Shown: positions 9,464 to 18,676 of the stretch, in pieces | Position numbering within the stretch: position 1 is the first letter of the stretch | Layout: each line of letters starts with the position of its first letter | Source: a bacterium | GTDB taxonomy: Bacteria > SZUA-79 > Acidulodesulfobacterales > Acidulodesulfobacteraceae | Assembly: GCA_021809845.1 (NCBI GenBank) | Contig: JAJZJW010000004.1 | Span: 62,001-126,000, forward strand | DNA: 64,000 nucleotides | Reading direction: 5' to 3' | Position numbers and translations under genes: made by a program | Notes under the pieces: generated by a model | Told to the model about the DNA's origin: nothing | Database searches by the model: none | The model's input: the letters and a program-made list of their open reading frames with translations, nothing else

Positions 9464-10480
9464 ATGAAAAAGACTGCAATGAAACATCAAAGTTATTTAA
9501 AAATTTTACTATTTTTTATTTTAATATTTTCATCGGGTATGTTTGTAAAATTAAGTCTTGTACGCAGGGCGTTTGCAGACCCTGATGGGTCAGGAAATAA
9601 TTTTTTTTATAAAGGCGCTTTTGCGTTCGGTACGCCGCCCGCAAATAAATTTATAACATATCAGATGATGACATATGAAGCTTTCGGTTCGGTATTTACA
9701 AATACAGGCTCTGTTAAAAATCTGCCTGCCAGCGTAACTAGATATGTTTACTTGCCAGAATTTATATGGACAAACAGTCTGCTTAATTCAAATGCGACTA
9801 ACCTGTTTGAAGTTATAGTTCCTTTTGGGCAGGCGACTCAGCATCTCAGTAATCCGTCATCTCAATATGAAAATTCAAGCACCGGATTAGGCGATATTTT
9901 AGTTTATGAAGGGGTATCAAGTAAAACGTATTCAGACGGCAATTTATCAGCAAATATTTTTCCGCAGGTTAGTTTAACGGTTCCGGCAGGCAGCTGGAAT
10001 AACGATTCTACCATAAACTTAGGCGGTGATGAATGGCAGATAATGCCGACATTAACAGGGGAATTTGCCTATAATCTGCCGTCAAACATGGCATTAAAGC
10101 TAGATTATGCAATCGGTTACAGCTATAATGAAGGACATTCTGCTATTAATATGGCAGAAGTTAATGGCGGTGGGGCAAGTATTACAAATCCCGGAAATAA
10201 TTTCTTTACCGATATCTTCTTAAATTATTATATAACGCCTGCGTTAGATATTTACAATGAAACTTCTTATGTAAATCAGGGTGCTAACAATGGATATGTT
10301 GGAAAAGGCAATCCTGTATATATGCAAGTAAATAATGGTTATAAGGACGTTGCATCCGGTTTTGGCATTGATTATCATATAAAAAATATTATGTTGGACG
10401 CCCGCGTTCTGAGGGATCTGCATGGCGATAACGGTCCTGACGGATTTTATAGTCAGGTTGGTTTAATAATGATGTTCTAA
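9464..10480 (+). CDS. Outer-membrane channel-like protein (SphA/MetA-pathway transporter family)
   Basis: The product of about 338 residues has an N-terminal signal peptide with a hydrophobic stretch ILLFFILIFSSGMFV and a probable cut after AFA. The rest is rich in alternating beta-strand patterns, with Gly/Asn turns, and ends in an aromatic residue (QVGLIMMF), as outer-membrane beta-barrels do. Composition and segments such as STGLGDILVYEG and NIFPQVSLTVPAG resemble the family named for phenol degradation MetA-pathway transporters. The cargo is unknown. The start 9464 has GGGGG five bases upstream; an in-frame ATG at 9452 overlaps that site. It follows the TDT transporter and is bounded downstream by a strong hairpin. 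Confidence 0.75.
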   Translation: MKKTAMKHQSYLKILLFFILIFSSGMFVKLSLVRRAFADPDGSGNNFFYKGAFAFGTPPANKFITYQMMTYEAFGSVFTNTGSVKNLPASVTRYVYLPEFIWTNSLLNSNATNLFEVIVPFGQATQHLSNPSSQYENSSTGLGDILVYEGVSSKTYSDGNLSANIFPQVSLTVPAGSWNNDSTINLGGDEWQIMPTLTGEFAYNLPSNMALKLDYAIGYSYNEGHSAINMAEVNGGGASITNPGNNFFTDIFLNYYITPALDIYNETSYVNQGANNGYVGKGNPVYMQVNNGYKDVASGFGIDYHIKNIMLDARVLRDLHGDNGPDGFYSQVGLIMMF

Positions 10481-10560
10481 TATTTTTCTATATATTATGG
10501 ATTGACCATTATATCTTTTATAATAATATATAAGAATCAGACTTTAAAATATAAAACATA

Positions 10561-10609
10561 AGCGTAAAAGACGGTAACGAAGAAATCTTTTATTACCGTC
10601 TTTTACGCT
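10561..10609. terminator. Perfect 17-bp hairpin, probable terminator
   Basis: AGCGTAAAAGACGGTAA (10561-10577) pairs perfectly with TTACCGTCTTTTACGCT (10593-10609) around a 15-base loop. It lies 80 bases after the outer-membrane gene and before the convergent divIVA gene, so it could stop transcription from either side. The T-run after the stem is weak, so intrinsic termination is probable, not certain. Confidence 0.7.
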
Positions 10610-10697
10610 ATTATTATTCTATTGGATATTATAATTATAATGAGATAGGTATTAAAATTAAAACAAGTGTCACTAACAATATATACTGGCGAAATCG

Positions 10698-10813
10698 ATT
10701 GAATAAAACCAAAAAGTAAAATGTTATTTCTATTTCCAAATTGAATAAAACCAAAAAGTAAAATGTTATTTCTATTTCCAAATTGAATAAAACCAAAAAG
10801 TAAAATGTTATTT
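10698..10813. repeat. 42-bp tandem repeat, 2.75 copies
   Basis: Units start at 10698, 10740 and 10782, each reading ATTGAATAAAACCAAAAAGT followed by AAAATGTTATTT. The first two are identical over 42 bp; the third stops after about 32 bp. It lies downstream of the convergent genes and is non-coding. Confidence 0.9.
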
Positions 10814-10872
10814 ATCTTTACTCTCTATATGATGTATGGCATAATTATGGCATATTACATGGATTAAAAGAT

Positions 10873-11772
10873 TTAAAACGTGAATTTATTGACATCGCCT
10901 AATAATTTTTTCAATTCCTCATTGTCAGTATCATCTACTGCGTCGTCACTATTATCCGCTTGGCTTTCATCGCTGATGTTACCCCCTTTTCTTTTAGCTT
11001 CATCAGATTTTATTTCTAAAATATTGTCTTCGGCAGCATTATTAATATCATACCCCTCATCGGTTGTTTTTTCAGCTTTATTACTATTTAAATTTTGGAT
11101 ATTATCCGGCGTCGATAACTTATTATTTTCTTGAGGAGATTTATTTGTATCCGAAGAGGTAACTTCTTTATTTTCCTGCACTTTTTCTTTTGTTCTAATG
11201 TGGGATTTGCCGTTTTCATCATCTTTGTTGTCATTTATTTCAGACTGATTTTTGCCGTTTTTCAAGGCATCTGCCAGATTATCGACAATTTTTTTATCTT
11301 TAGCGGACAAGGATAATTCAAGTTTTTTAGATTCTTCTAAATTAACCAAATCAATATTTGTAGAAAGCAGATTTTTCATAGAATTTAATATTAGAACTCT
11401 TTTATTCAAGAGCTCATTAGCGCTAAGGAAAATTTCAGAATATTTAGCGTATGCCTCATCGGTGATTCTTTTTGCTTCTATAATTGCATTATTCTTTATT
11501 GATTCAGCTTCGCTTTTGGCGGCAATTTTAATTTCATCGCCTATTGACCTTACCATCAATACGGCGTCGCTTATCATTTTATCTTTTTCTTTAAATTCTT
11601 TAATTTCTTGATTTTTTTTTACAATTTCTTCTTTGAGATTATAAAATTCGCCATAAAGTTTTTCTAAGTCTTTGGCTATCAATTCTAAAAAATTATCAAC
11701 CTCGTTTGTATCATAACCTTTAAGTCTGCGAGAAAATTTCTGAGATTTAATCTCTAATGGTGAAAGTTCCAT
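10873..11772 (-). CDS. divIVA: DivIVA-domain coiled-coil protein
   Basis: The 299-residue product starts MELSPLEIKSQKFSRRLKGY, followed by DTNEVDNFLELIAKDLEKLY, the DivIVA/GpsB N-terminal domain that binds membranes and directs cell-pole or division proteins. A charged coiled coil covers about residues 35-130. The last 140 residues are acidic, Asn/Asp/Glu/Lys-rich and low in complexity, likely disordered. AAGGAG lies 8 bases before the ATG, and a good sigma-70-like promoter is seen upstream. In deltaproteobacteria divIVA commonly neighbours yggT, as here, where yggT lies 365 bases upstream on the same strand. Confidence 0.9.
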   Translation of the reverse strand: MELSPLEIKSQKFSRRLKGYDTNEVDNFLELIAKDLEKLYGEFYNLKEEIVKKNQEIKEFKEKDKMISDAVLMVRSIGDEIKIAAKSEAESIKNNAIIEAKRITDEAYAKYSEIFLSANELLNKRVLILNSMKNLLSTNIDLVNLEESKKLELSLSAKDKKIVDNLADALKNGKNQSEINDNKDDENGKSHIRTKEKVQENKEVTSSDTNKSPQENNKLSTPDNIQNLNSNKAEKTTDEGYDINNAAEDNILEIKSDEAKRKGGNISDESQADNSDDAVDDTDNEELKKLLGDVNKFTF

Positions 11773-11816
11773 ATATAAAATACTCCTTATCTAAACAAAT
11801 TATTATTTTAGTAATT

Positions 11817-11845
11817 ATTTTAATTAGATATATATAAAATGTCAA
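11817..11845 (-). promoter_or_regulatory. Sigma-70-type promoter for divIVA
   Basis: On the minus strand TTGACA (11845-11840) is followed after exactly 17 bases by TAAAAT (11822-11817). This is a perfect -35 and a 5/6 -10 match, about 45 bases before the divIVA start at 11772. Read from sequence only. Confidence 0.65.
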
Positions 11846-11896
11846 ATTTATAATTTTAAATATTGAAATTGAATAAATTTAAATTTACAGCCAGAG

Positions 11897-12128
11897 TTAA
11901 TTTTATGCTGCACTTAAATATATTATAATTTATTGTAATTTTAGGCTAATAATTATTTATTAATTTTATACCGTACTTAAATATATTATGATTTTAGGCT
12001 AATAACTATTTATTAATTTTATACCGTACTTAAATATATTATGATTTTAGGCTAATAATTATTTATTAATTTTATACTGCCTCAAAATATAGTATAATTT
12101 TAGAAAGATAATTAGTTATTAGTTTTAT
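11897..12128. repeat. About 53-bp tandem repeat, roughly four copies
   Basis: Copies start with TTAATTTTAT at 11897, 11960, 12013 and 12066, spaced 63, 53 and 53 bp, and a decayed fifth start lies at 12119. The unit contains TACCGTACTTAAATATATTA and TTTTAGGCTAATAA. The outer copies are more diverged than the inner ones. The array fills the gap between yggT and divIVA, which otherwise holds the divIVA promoter. Confidence 0.85.
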
Positions 12129-12137
12129 GTCGTATTA

Positions 12138-12452
12138 TTACCGTATTTTTAGACCGATTAAATAGCTTACTGCGTCATTTCGCAAATGTGTAAGCAGCAT
12201 TAGCAATATATAAATTGCAAAAATAACAATTATAGGCGATAAATCTATTCCGATATTGCCGATAGGGATTACCGCTCGTACTTTGCGGAGAACAGGTTCG
12301 GTTATATCGTTGAGAAATCTTATAATTGGATTGTATGGGTCGGGATTAACCCATGAAACTAATGCTTTAATAATTATTATCCACATATAAGCCTGAAGAA
12401 TTATGCTTATAATATTAAAAATAAACAAAACCAGGTTTAATGAAAATCCCAT
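12138..12452 (-). CDS. YggT-family membrane protein
   Basis: This 104-residue protein has two hydrophobic segments around the family signature ALVSWVNPDPYNPIIRFL, followed by DITEPVLRKVRAVIP and GIDLSPIIVIFAIYIL. YggT/YlmG proteins are inner-membrane proteins linked to cell division, osmotic response and membrane protein distribution; the exact role is unclear. GGAGG lies 7 bases upstream of the ATG. It is upstream of divIVA on the same strand, a recurrent pairing. Confidence 0.9.
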   Translation of the reverse strand: MGFSLNLVLFIFNIISIILQAYMWIIIIKALVSWVNPDPYNPIIRFLNDITEPVLRKVRAVIPIGNIGIDLSPIIVIFAIYILLMLLTHLRNDAVSYLIGLKIR

Positions 12453-12886
12453 TAATATCCTCCTACGTTTTTATTCGTTATTATTTTTTGTTATATAATT
12501 TATTTACATTGTCTTTGTGGGGATATATTAAAATTCACAATATGAAATTAATTAAATATTTTAATGTTAACTTATTATTATAATTTATTATAATAATAAC
12601 TTTTTTATTATTTTCTCTGCATCCCTTTTAATTACGGTATACCCCATTCACAACAATAACAGTATATCATAAAATTTAAAAATATATATCGTTATAGCTA
12701 TAGCTGTAAATTTACTTGTTTCCGGCATCGTACAATTTAAAAACATAAAACTCCGTATAAACATTTTATGATTCATTATTGATGGTTTAAAATCGATTTA
12801 TAGCTCTAAATTAATGCTGATTAATTTTTATTACGCAGTTAAAATCTTTTTAAATTAAAAATTGACTTAAAAAAAACAATGAAATA

Positions 12887-12895
12887 TGGTATAAT
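12887..12895 (+). promoter_or_regulatory. Extended -10 promoter upstream of polX
   Basis: TGGTATAAT at 12887-12895 is a perfect extended -10 element. A TTGACT at 12862-12867 lies 22 bases upstream, too far for a normal -35, so the extended -10 is the main signal. The implied leader is about 175 bases. Confidence 0.5.
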
Positions 12896-12903
12896 AACCA
12901 TTA

Positions 12904-13031
12904 AAAAGATAGGAAAATAGCGTTTGTCCCTAATTAATTAATTGCCATTGAAAAAGATAGAAAAAATAATAGCATCTGTCACTAATTAGTAATTTTGCCA
13001 TCGAAAAATAATAGCGTCTGTCCTTAATAAA
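12904..13031. repeat. Three imperfect copies of an AATAGCGTCTGTCC-type motif
   Basis: The copies read AATAGCGTTTGTCCCTAATT (12915-12934), AATAGCATCTGTCACTAATT (12968-12987) and AATAGCGTCTGTCCTTAATA (13009-13028). Each is preceded by an A-rich GATAGAAAAAA- or GAAAAAT-type stretch. The core TCTGTCCCTA recurs inverted at 49390-49452, suggesting a dispersed REP-like element. Confidence 0.6.
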
Positions 13032-13078
13032 TCTAATAAATCTAATAATCTAAATTAATAACTAAAATAATTAAAAAA

Positions 13079-15001
13079 ATGGGTATAAGCAAAGAAAAAA
13101 TTGCTGAAATATTTGAAAAAATTGCTGAATTGCTTGAAATTAAAGACGACAATGTTTTTAAGATAAGAGCATACTTAAATGCATCACGTGTTATTAGCCA
13201 ATTTCCCGGAAATATTGAAGATGCATTTTTGAAAGGCGAGCCGCCAAAGATTCCGGGAATAGGTAAAGATATTGCCTCTAAAATTGAAGAATTAATCAAA
13301 ACCGGACGGTTAATTTATTATGAAGAGCTAAAAAAGTCTATACCGGAAGGTATTTTTGAGTTGTTAAAGTTAAGAGGGCTAGGTCCTAAAAAAACTAAAA
13401 TTTTATATGAAAAATTAGGAATAAAAAATATTGCGGATCTAAAAACAGCTATTGAAAAGAATAAATTATCCCATCTTGATGGATTTAGAGAAAAAACTGT
13501 AAGTAATTTAATCGAATCTTTAAAAGAATATAATAGTTATAAAGAAAGATATTTATATCCTGAAGCGCAACTGGAAGCAGGTCTTATTGTTTCATATTTA
13601 CTGGAAGCAGGCGGCAGTTTAATCTCAAACATTAAAATAGCCGGTTCATTAAGAAGGAAATTGGAAACGGTAGGCGATATAGATATCGTAGTTGCATCAA
13701 AAGCAAAGAAATCTGAAAACATAACAGCTGAATACGATGAAAATAATAATTTAGATAGCGCCGCCGCATTAAGAACATATAAACATGAAAATATAGCAGC
13801 TCATAACGAAAACAATATTATTAACGCTGCCGATAAGTTAAAATCAAAAAACTTGGGTGCAGTATTGCCGACTATCGGAGAAATTTTTCTCAGATACGAT
13901 AAAATAGCACATGTAGAATCTAGCGGAGATACAAAAATAAGCATTATACTGGAAAACGGTATGCGTGTTGATTTAAGGATGGTACCGCCGGAAGATTATA
14001 TATATGCCTTGCATCATTTCACAGGTTCAAAGCTCCATAATGAAGAATTGAGAAGCCGTGAGAAAAAACGCGGTTATAAAATCAACGAATACGGAATTTA
14101 CAAGACAGAATATAATAAAATAATAGTTGCAGACGAAAATGAGTTTTATAATATTTTTAATATGCAGTTTATTCCGCCGGAACTGAGGGAGGGCACGGGA
14201 GAGATAGAAGAAGCTCTGAAGCAAAATATTCCTGAACTAATAAATATTAAAGATATCAGGGGAGTGTTCCATGTACATACATCTTATACCGATGGAAAAG
14301 AAACTTTGGAAGAAATGGTTAAAACTGCTTTAGAACATGGTTTTGAGTATATAGGCATTACTGATCATTCAGCCTCTGCACATTATGCCCATGGACTCAG
14401 CGCCGATGAATTAAATTCCGAAATTGAATATATTAACAGACTAAATAAGCAATATGAAGGAAAAATTACAATACTAAAAGGAATTGAATCCGATATTTTA
14501 GAAAACGGCAGCCTTGATTATGAAGATGAAATGCTCTCCGAGTTAGATTTTGTGATAGCTTCGGTACATTCCAGATTTAATATGCATAAAGAAGATATGA
14601 CCGCAAGAATAATAAAGGCAATAAAAAATCCTTATACGACTATGCTCGGGCATTTAACTGGAAGATTACTTCTCGAAAGAAATGCGTATGAGCTCGATAT
14701 TTCCGCTATTATTAATACTTTAAGCGAATACAAGACCATAGTTGAGCTCAATGCAAATCCAAAAAGGCTTGATATCGACTGGCGATATATTAAAGAAGCA
14801 ATTTCTAAATCGGTTATGCTTTCTATTAACCCGGACGCGCATGACAAAAAAGGCTTCGATGCTATCGAATATGGCATAAACACAGCTAGAAAAGGATGGG
14901 CAGCAAAGAAAGATGTTTTAAATACTTACGGCGTAGACGAAGTTTTAAATAAGATTAACACAATAAGAAAGTACAAGCTAAATAAAATTAAAACTATTTA
15001 A
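13079..15001 (+). CDS. polX: DNA polymerase/3'-5' exonuclease PolX
   Basis: Family X polymerase for gap-filling repair, fused to a PHP phosphoesterase. Residues 1-150 hold the helix-hairpin-helix part (KIPGIGKDIASKIEEL and LRGLGPKK). The nucleotidyltransferase core has GSLRRKLETVGDIDIVV with Asp200 and Asp202, and a third acidic residue in RVDLRMV (Asp298). The C-terminal PHP domain from about residue 399 keeps its metal ligands in FHVHTSYTDG, GITDHSASAHYAHG, GIESDI, ASVHS and NPDAHDKKG. The protein is 640 residues against about 570 typical, because an Asn/Ala/Lys-rich insert occupies about 211-255 within the polymerase core. It starts at ATG 13079 with no strong ribosome-binding site. Confidence 0.95.
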   Translation: MGISKEKIAEIFEKIAELLEIKDDNVFKIRAYLNASRVISQFPGNIEDAFLKGEPPKIPGIGKDIASKIEELIKTGRLIYYEELKKSIPEGIFELLKLRGLGPKKTKILYEKLGIKNIADLKTAIEKNKLSHLDGFREKTVSNLIESLKEYNSYKERYLYPEAQLEAGLIVSYLLEAGGSLISNIKIAGSLRRKLETVGDIDIVVASKAKKSENITAEYDENNNLDSAAALRTYKHENIAAHNENNIINAADKLKSKNLGAVLPTIGEIFLRYDKIAHVESSGDTKISIILENGMRVDLRMVPPEDYIYALHHFTGSKLHNEELRSREKKRGYKINEYGIYKTEYNKIIVADENEFYNIFNMQFIPPELREGTGEIEEALKQNIPELINIKDIRGVFHVHTSYTDGKETLEEMVKTALEHGFEYIGITDHSASAHYAHGLSADELNSEIEYINRLNKQYEGKITILKGIESDILENGSLDYEDEMLSELDFVIASVHSRFNMHKEDMTARIIKAIKNPYTTMLGHLTGRLLLERNAYELDISAIINTLSEYKTIVELNANPKRLDIDWRYIKEAISKSVMLSINPDAHDKKGFDAIEYGINTARKGWAAKKDVLNTYGVDEVLNKINTIRKYKLNKIKTI

Positions 15002-15066
15002 TTAAATTTTAAACGATAACATTAAGAAAAGAAGCAGTATTATTAATAAATTATAATTTTATATAT

Positions 15067-15999
15067 ATGAAAAAAATTTTATCGGTTGCAGGGTACGACG
15101 GTTCAAGCGGTGCAGGAATTACGTCTGATGCAAAAATCTTTTCAAAATTAAATATACTGGGGTTGTCGGTAATAAGTGTACTTACTGCTCAAAATCCAGA
15201 CAATATATATAAAGTTATCACAGTTTACGACGATTTTTTTGATTACGAACTTAAAGCGATATTTGATTATTTTAAGATTGATTCCGTTAAAATAGGATTA
15301 ATCGGGAGTGAAAGGCAAAGCATCATTTTAGCCGGTTATATAAAAAAATATAATATAAAAGATGTTGTTTTAGACCCTGTGTTTGTATCTACATCAGGGG
15401 TTAGATTAGTGGGTGATAGCGCTCATAATAACATAAATAACGGCGATTATGCTTATGGCAATTGTGATGCAGATTATATAAAACCTTTATTAAATATCGC
15501 AACCGTTATTACGCCTAATATCAACGAGGCGGAAATTATTTCCGGTCTAAAAATTAAAAATATTGATTGCATGAAAGATGCAGCAGTTGCAATAAAAAAG
15601 CAATACCGCAGTATTAAAAATATAATAATAAAAGGGTCTCATTTGAGGGGTTCCCAGTGCAATAGCATGATGGTAGACACAAATTTCAACAATAAAAATC
15701 GCTGTATTCATAATGCTGCACAAAACGATTATCGCGAGGAAGAAGAGATAGTAGATTTATTATTAACTGAAAGTAATGAATTTGCGGCGCACAAAAAACG
15801 ACGTATTGCCGTTGACAAGGAGTTTCACGGAACCGGATGCGCCTTTTCTGCAATGATGACGGCTCTTTTAACTAAAGGAATGCTCCCTTACGATGCTTTA
15901 ATTAAAACAGAAATATTTGTCGAAAAAATAATAAATAATTATAAAATCATCCCCGATAATTCAGAAAACAAAAAAAATTATATAACGGCAAATATTTAA
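15067..15999 (+). CDS. thiD: Hydroxymethylpyrimidine/phosphomethylpyrimidine kinase ThiD
   Basis: ThiD phosphorylates HMP and HMP-P for thiamine synthesis. The ribokinase-fold signatures are present: GYDGSSGAGITSDAKIF (residues 9-25), VVLDPVFVSTSG (100-111), ITPNINEAEIISG (148-160) and the anion-hole motif HGTGCAFSA (254-262). Two stretches rich in Asn/Asp (about 118-136 and 200-240) enlarge it to 310 residues against about 265 usual. No TPP riboswitch is visible in the 65-base gap from polX, and no other thiamine gene is nearby. It may be co-transcribed with polX. Confidence 0.92.
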   Translation: MKKILSVAGYDGSSGAGITSDAKIFSKLNILGLSVISVLTAQNPDNIYKVITVYDDFFDYELKAIFDYFKIDSVKIGLIGSERQSIILAGYIKKYNIKDVVLDPVFVSTSGVRLVGDSAHNNINNGDYAYGNCDADYIKPLLNIATVITPNINEAEIISGLKIKNIDCMKDAAVAIKKQYRSIKNIIIKGSHLRGSQCNSMMVDTNFNNKNRCIHNAAQNDYREEEEIVDLLLTESNEFAAHKKRRIAVDKEFHGTGCAFSAMMTALLTKGMLPYDALIKTEIFVEKIINNYKIIPDNSENKKNYITANI

Positions 16000-16050
16000 G
16001 CCTACAGTTTATATAAAACTATAACTATAAAATAATGTATATATATTTGC

Positions 16051-16875
16051 TTACCCGGCTATTTTTTGGAGTATTTTGTTCAACTTGCCGATTGGCTGAT
16101 ATCCTCTTATAGTTTTTACCAATTTTATACCGCTGTATATAAAAAAAGTCGGAGTGCCTGTGACACCCAGCATTGTCCCCTTTTTTATGTTTTGTTTTAT
16201 AAGGTTGACGGTTATATCATGTTTTACACACGACTCCTCTTTTTTCATATTAAGCAATCCTTTGTCATGTTTTTTCAAAAAATAATAAATATCGCCAATA
16301 GTACTCCATTTTGATTGATATTTATATAGCAGACTTCTTATTTTAAGATATTTATTGTTATGTTTCGTGCTCTGCAAGGCGGAACAGTCAGCATACTTGG
16401 CTGCTTTGAAAGCAAAAGGGTGTATTAACGTCAATGGAAAATCTCTGTAGATAAGATATACCTTTCCCGTGTTAATATAATTTTTTATTAAATACGGCAG
16501 ATCCAATTCTTCAAATTTTCTGCACCAGTAACATTGGAAGTCGGTATAGACAACGATTGTAACATTTGCATCAGGATTACCCTGAACCCTTTGATCATTT
16601 ACAAGATGTTTGATTGCGGCTTGCGTCAAGTTTGTATGCGCTGAAGCTTTCGAAACATTTGTAAAAAGCAGCACACAGAATATGACAAAGAGCGCATACG
16701 CCATTAATTGAAGATAGGCTCCTGCGCCGGTTTGGCGGCTTTTTTTGATGGTTGCGGGCGTTAAATAATTTACGGCGCTGTTAGCTAAACCTTTTTTTGT
16801 TTTTAATTTGATATTATTATTGCTGTATGTACTACTGTATGTATATGTATTGTCCAGCCTGTTATTTTGATTCAT
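16051..16875 (-). CDS. Membrane-anchored DsbA-like thiol-disulfide oxidoreductase
   Basis: The 274-residue protein has an Asn/Tyr/Ser-rich cytoplasmic tail, one transmembrane helix (about 53-73, ending ASA) and a periplasmic thioredoxin-fold domain. The active site is CYWC at Cys115 and Cys118, in YTDFQCYWCRKFEE, and the cis-proline loop is GVTGTPTFFI (about 237-246). This matches the Thioredoxin_4/DsbA family that makes, isomerises or uses disulfides in the periplasm. Further cysteines (164, 216) lie in the helical insert. The start is taken at ATG 16875, with AGGTGG five bases upstream; the GTG at 16884 overlaps that site. It is convergent with thiD. Partner and substrate are unknown. Confidence 0.85.
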   Translation of the reverse strand: MNQNNRLDNTYTYSSTYSNNNIKLKTKKGLANSAVNYLTPATIKKSRQTGAGAYLQLMAYALFVIFCVLLFTNVSKASAHTNLTQAAIKHLVNDQRVQGNPDANVTIVVYTDFQCYWCRKFEELDLPYLIKNYINTGKVYLIYRDFPLTLIHPFAFKAAKYADCSALQSTKHNNKYLKIRSLLYKYQSKWSTIGDIYYFLKKHDKGLLNMKKEESCVKHDITVNLIKQNIKKGTMLGVTGTPTFFIYSGIKLVKTIRGYQPIGKLNKILQKIAG

Positions 16876-17047
16876 CTTTGCCACCTTTTAATCTTAAGGA
16901 GTTTGATTTGCATGTCAATACTATAATGATATAATGCTAATACTAACGTTTATAAATGTATAATTTTAATATAATATGCTAATTACTCGCCGGTTGATAT
17001 GTCATTAATATATAATAATATATACTGAATATATATAAGCATAAATA

Positions 17048-17986
17048 TTATAATTTGTCAATCAGCATTGAATACAGCAAAGGAACCATTATTTCATGAT
17101 GCCCTGTAAGGGAGAAAAATCTTCCTCCCTGCTGAGTAGGTCTTCTAAGTACGTTAACATTTGGTCTATAATGTTGTATAAAATCCATATTGGCAGTAAT
17201 TATATTATTAACAGCAAATCCAAGATTCCTTGAAAGAGTCAATGCTTTAAGAAAAATTTCAGGCATAGTTACTGCGGAACCGATATTTAAATATACTCCT
17301 CCGTCAAGCTCAGAAACAACGGATGTAAATTTTTTAAAATCTATAAGGCTTGATTTTCCAATTGCTTCGCCGTTTGCAGAAGGATGCATATGTATAATAT
17401 CTGCTCCGATAGTCACATGAACTGTGACAGGTACGCTAAGTTCGTAAGCTCTTGCTATAATACTTAAATTTTTATTTTTAAAATTGGAATTATGAATAAA
17501 CCTGCCTATGCTTTCACCTATGCCTTTATTTTCTGCAGCACCTTCGCTGATAGCATTGTTAAGCAATTCCGCAGTGTCTTTTGCCATACCGAACAACCCG
17601 CTGTCTATTTCAGCCGAAACGTCTTCCGATGTTTTTCCGCTGTAACTTATCTCAAAATCATGTATAATTCCTGCTCCGTTCAATGCTATGCTGTTAATGA
17701 GACCAATTTCCATTAAGTGGATTAATATTGGAGCAAGTCCTACTTTTATTACATGGGCACCCATACCGACGGCAACAAAAGAACCCTTTCTGTGTCTGGC
17801 TATTATTTCTTCCGAAAGTTCATTAATATCGCTTGCAGCTAGGTAATTGGGGAGTATTTTAATAAAATCATTGAAAGAGCCGCCTTTGTTAAATCTTTTA
17901 GAAAAAGAATTGATATTCACTTTAGACGGTCTGTCTTTAAGTAAATAAGTTTTTATTTTCCTATTGTCGATTGGGGTTACGTTCAT
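17048..17986 (-). CDS. Deoxyhypusine-synthase-like conserved protein, function unknown
   Basis: The 312-residue soluble protein has Rossmann-like segments: FVAVGMGAHVIKVGLAPIL, SIALNGAGIIHDFEIS, GKTSEDVSAEI and VTVHVTIGADIIHMHP. From memory these match a bacterial family annotated as deoxyhypusine-synthase-like, conserved in deltaproteobacteria and relatives. I do not see the lysine motif that classical deoxyhypusine synthases use to bind the butylamine intermediate, and bacteria lack the eIF5A substrate, so a different NAD- or polyamine-linked reaction is possible. It stands alone between the DsbA-like gene and two rubredoxins, all on the minus strand. The ribosome-binding site is weak. Confidence 0.55.
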   Translation of the reverse strand: MNVTPIDNRKIKTYLLKDRPSKVNINSFSKRFNKGGSFNDFIKILPNYLAASDINELSEEIIARHRKGSFVAVGMGAHVIKVGLAPILIHLMEIGLINSIALNGAGIIHDFEISYSGKTSEDVSAEIDSGLFGMAKDTAELLNNAISEGAAENKGIGESIGRFIHNSNFKNKNLSIIARAYELSVPVTVHVTIGADIIHMHPSANGEAIGKSSLIDFKKFTSVVSELDGGVYLNIGSAVTMPEIFLKALTLSRNLGFAVNNIITANMDFIQHYRPNVNVLRRPTQQGGRFFSLTGHHEIMVPLLYSMLIDKL

Positions 17987-18254
17987 CTTTTATATTATAA
18001 CAAAATATTAAAATTGAAATTAAATATAAAATACAACATACATTATAATAATACATAATAAGACATAAAAAATAATTTTTAATTAATTACATAAGAGATA
18101 AGACGTAATTTTTAACTGCTAATACATTAATATATTAATTACATTTAATATATTAGCATAATGCATTTTATTTTTATTTATTATTTTTTATGTATTATTT
18201 TAATGTATTTGTTTATTTAATAATCGAGTCATTAAATTTATATTTATTTGTCTG

Positions 18255-18413
18255 TCATAATTTTACAAAATGTGTTTTATCAGCTCCGCATACGGGGCAT
18301 ACCCAATCATCAGGGAGGTCTTTAAAAGCCGTACCCGGTTCAACTCCTCCAACGCTGTCACCATTTTCAGGGTCGTAAATATATCCGCAAACTTCACACT
18401 GGTATCTATCCAT
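18255..18413 (-). CDS. Rubredoxin (canonical)
   Basis: This 52-residue protein is a complete rubredoxin, a one-iron electron carrier of anaerobic redox and oxygen-defence chains. It starts [19 protein letters not shown] and continues with [20 protein letters not shown]. The four iron ligands are Cys6, Cys9, Cys39 and Cys42, with the usual glycines after each CxxC. GGAG lies about 11 bases before the ATG. A second, divergent rubredoxin lies 263 bases upstream on the same strand. Confidence 0.95.
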   Translation of the reverse strand: MDRYQCEVCGYIYDPENGDSVGGVEPGTAFKDLPDDWVCPVCGADKTHFVKL

Positions 18414-18676
18414 CGTAATAGCATCTCCATTTAAATTAAATATTATTAAAATTAAATTAAGTTAAATATAATATATAGGCTAAATTTTCTTCACGATTTT
18501 TTGTTATGAATAAAAAAATTATGTTTATTTTATGTTTATTGCTGATAATAATTGCTAATCCTTATATAATATAGAAATAGTTAATTATCGGCATTTATAA
18601 ATATCAATCCTTAAATTGAGCCTTTTATTTTATTAATCTTTAAATTATCAGTTATTTTCTATCATCATAAAGCAGA

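Larger units (their letters stand above)
12453..13078. other. Intergenic region between divergent yggT and polX
   Basis: This 626-bp gap separates divergent genes. It holds a probable extended -10 promoter for polX at 12887-12895 and, downstream of that in the presumed leader, three imperfect copies of a TGTC-containing motif (12904-13031). I see no gene in it. Confidence 0.5.

Noticed and set aside
15002-15066. TPP riboswitch before thiD
   Set aside because: The 65-base gap is too short and lacks the CUGAGA and ACCUGA-type boxes.
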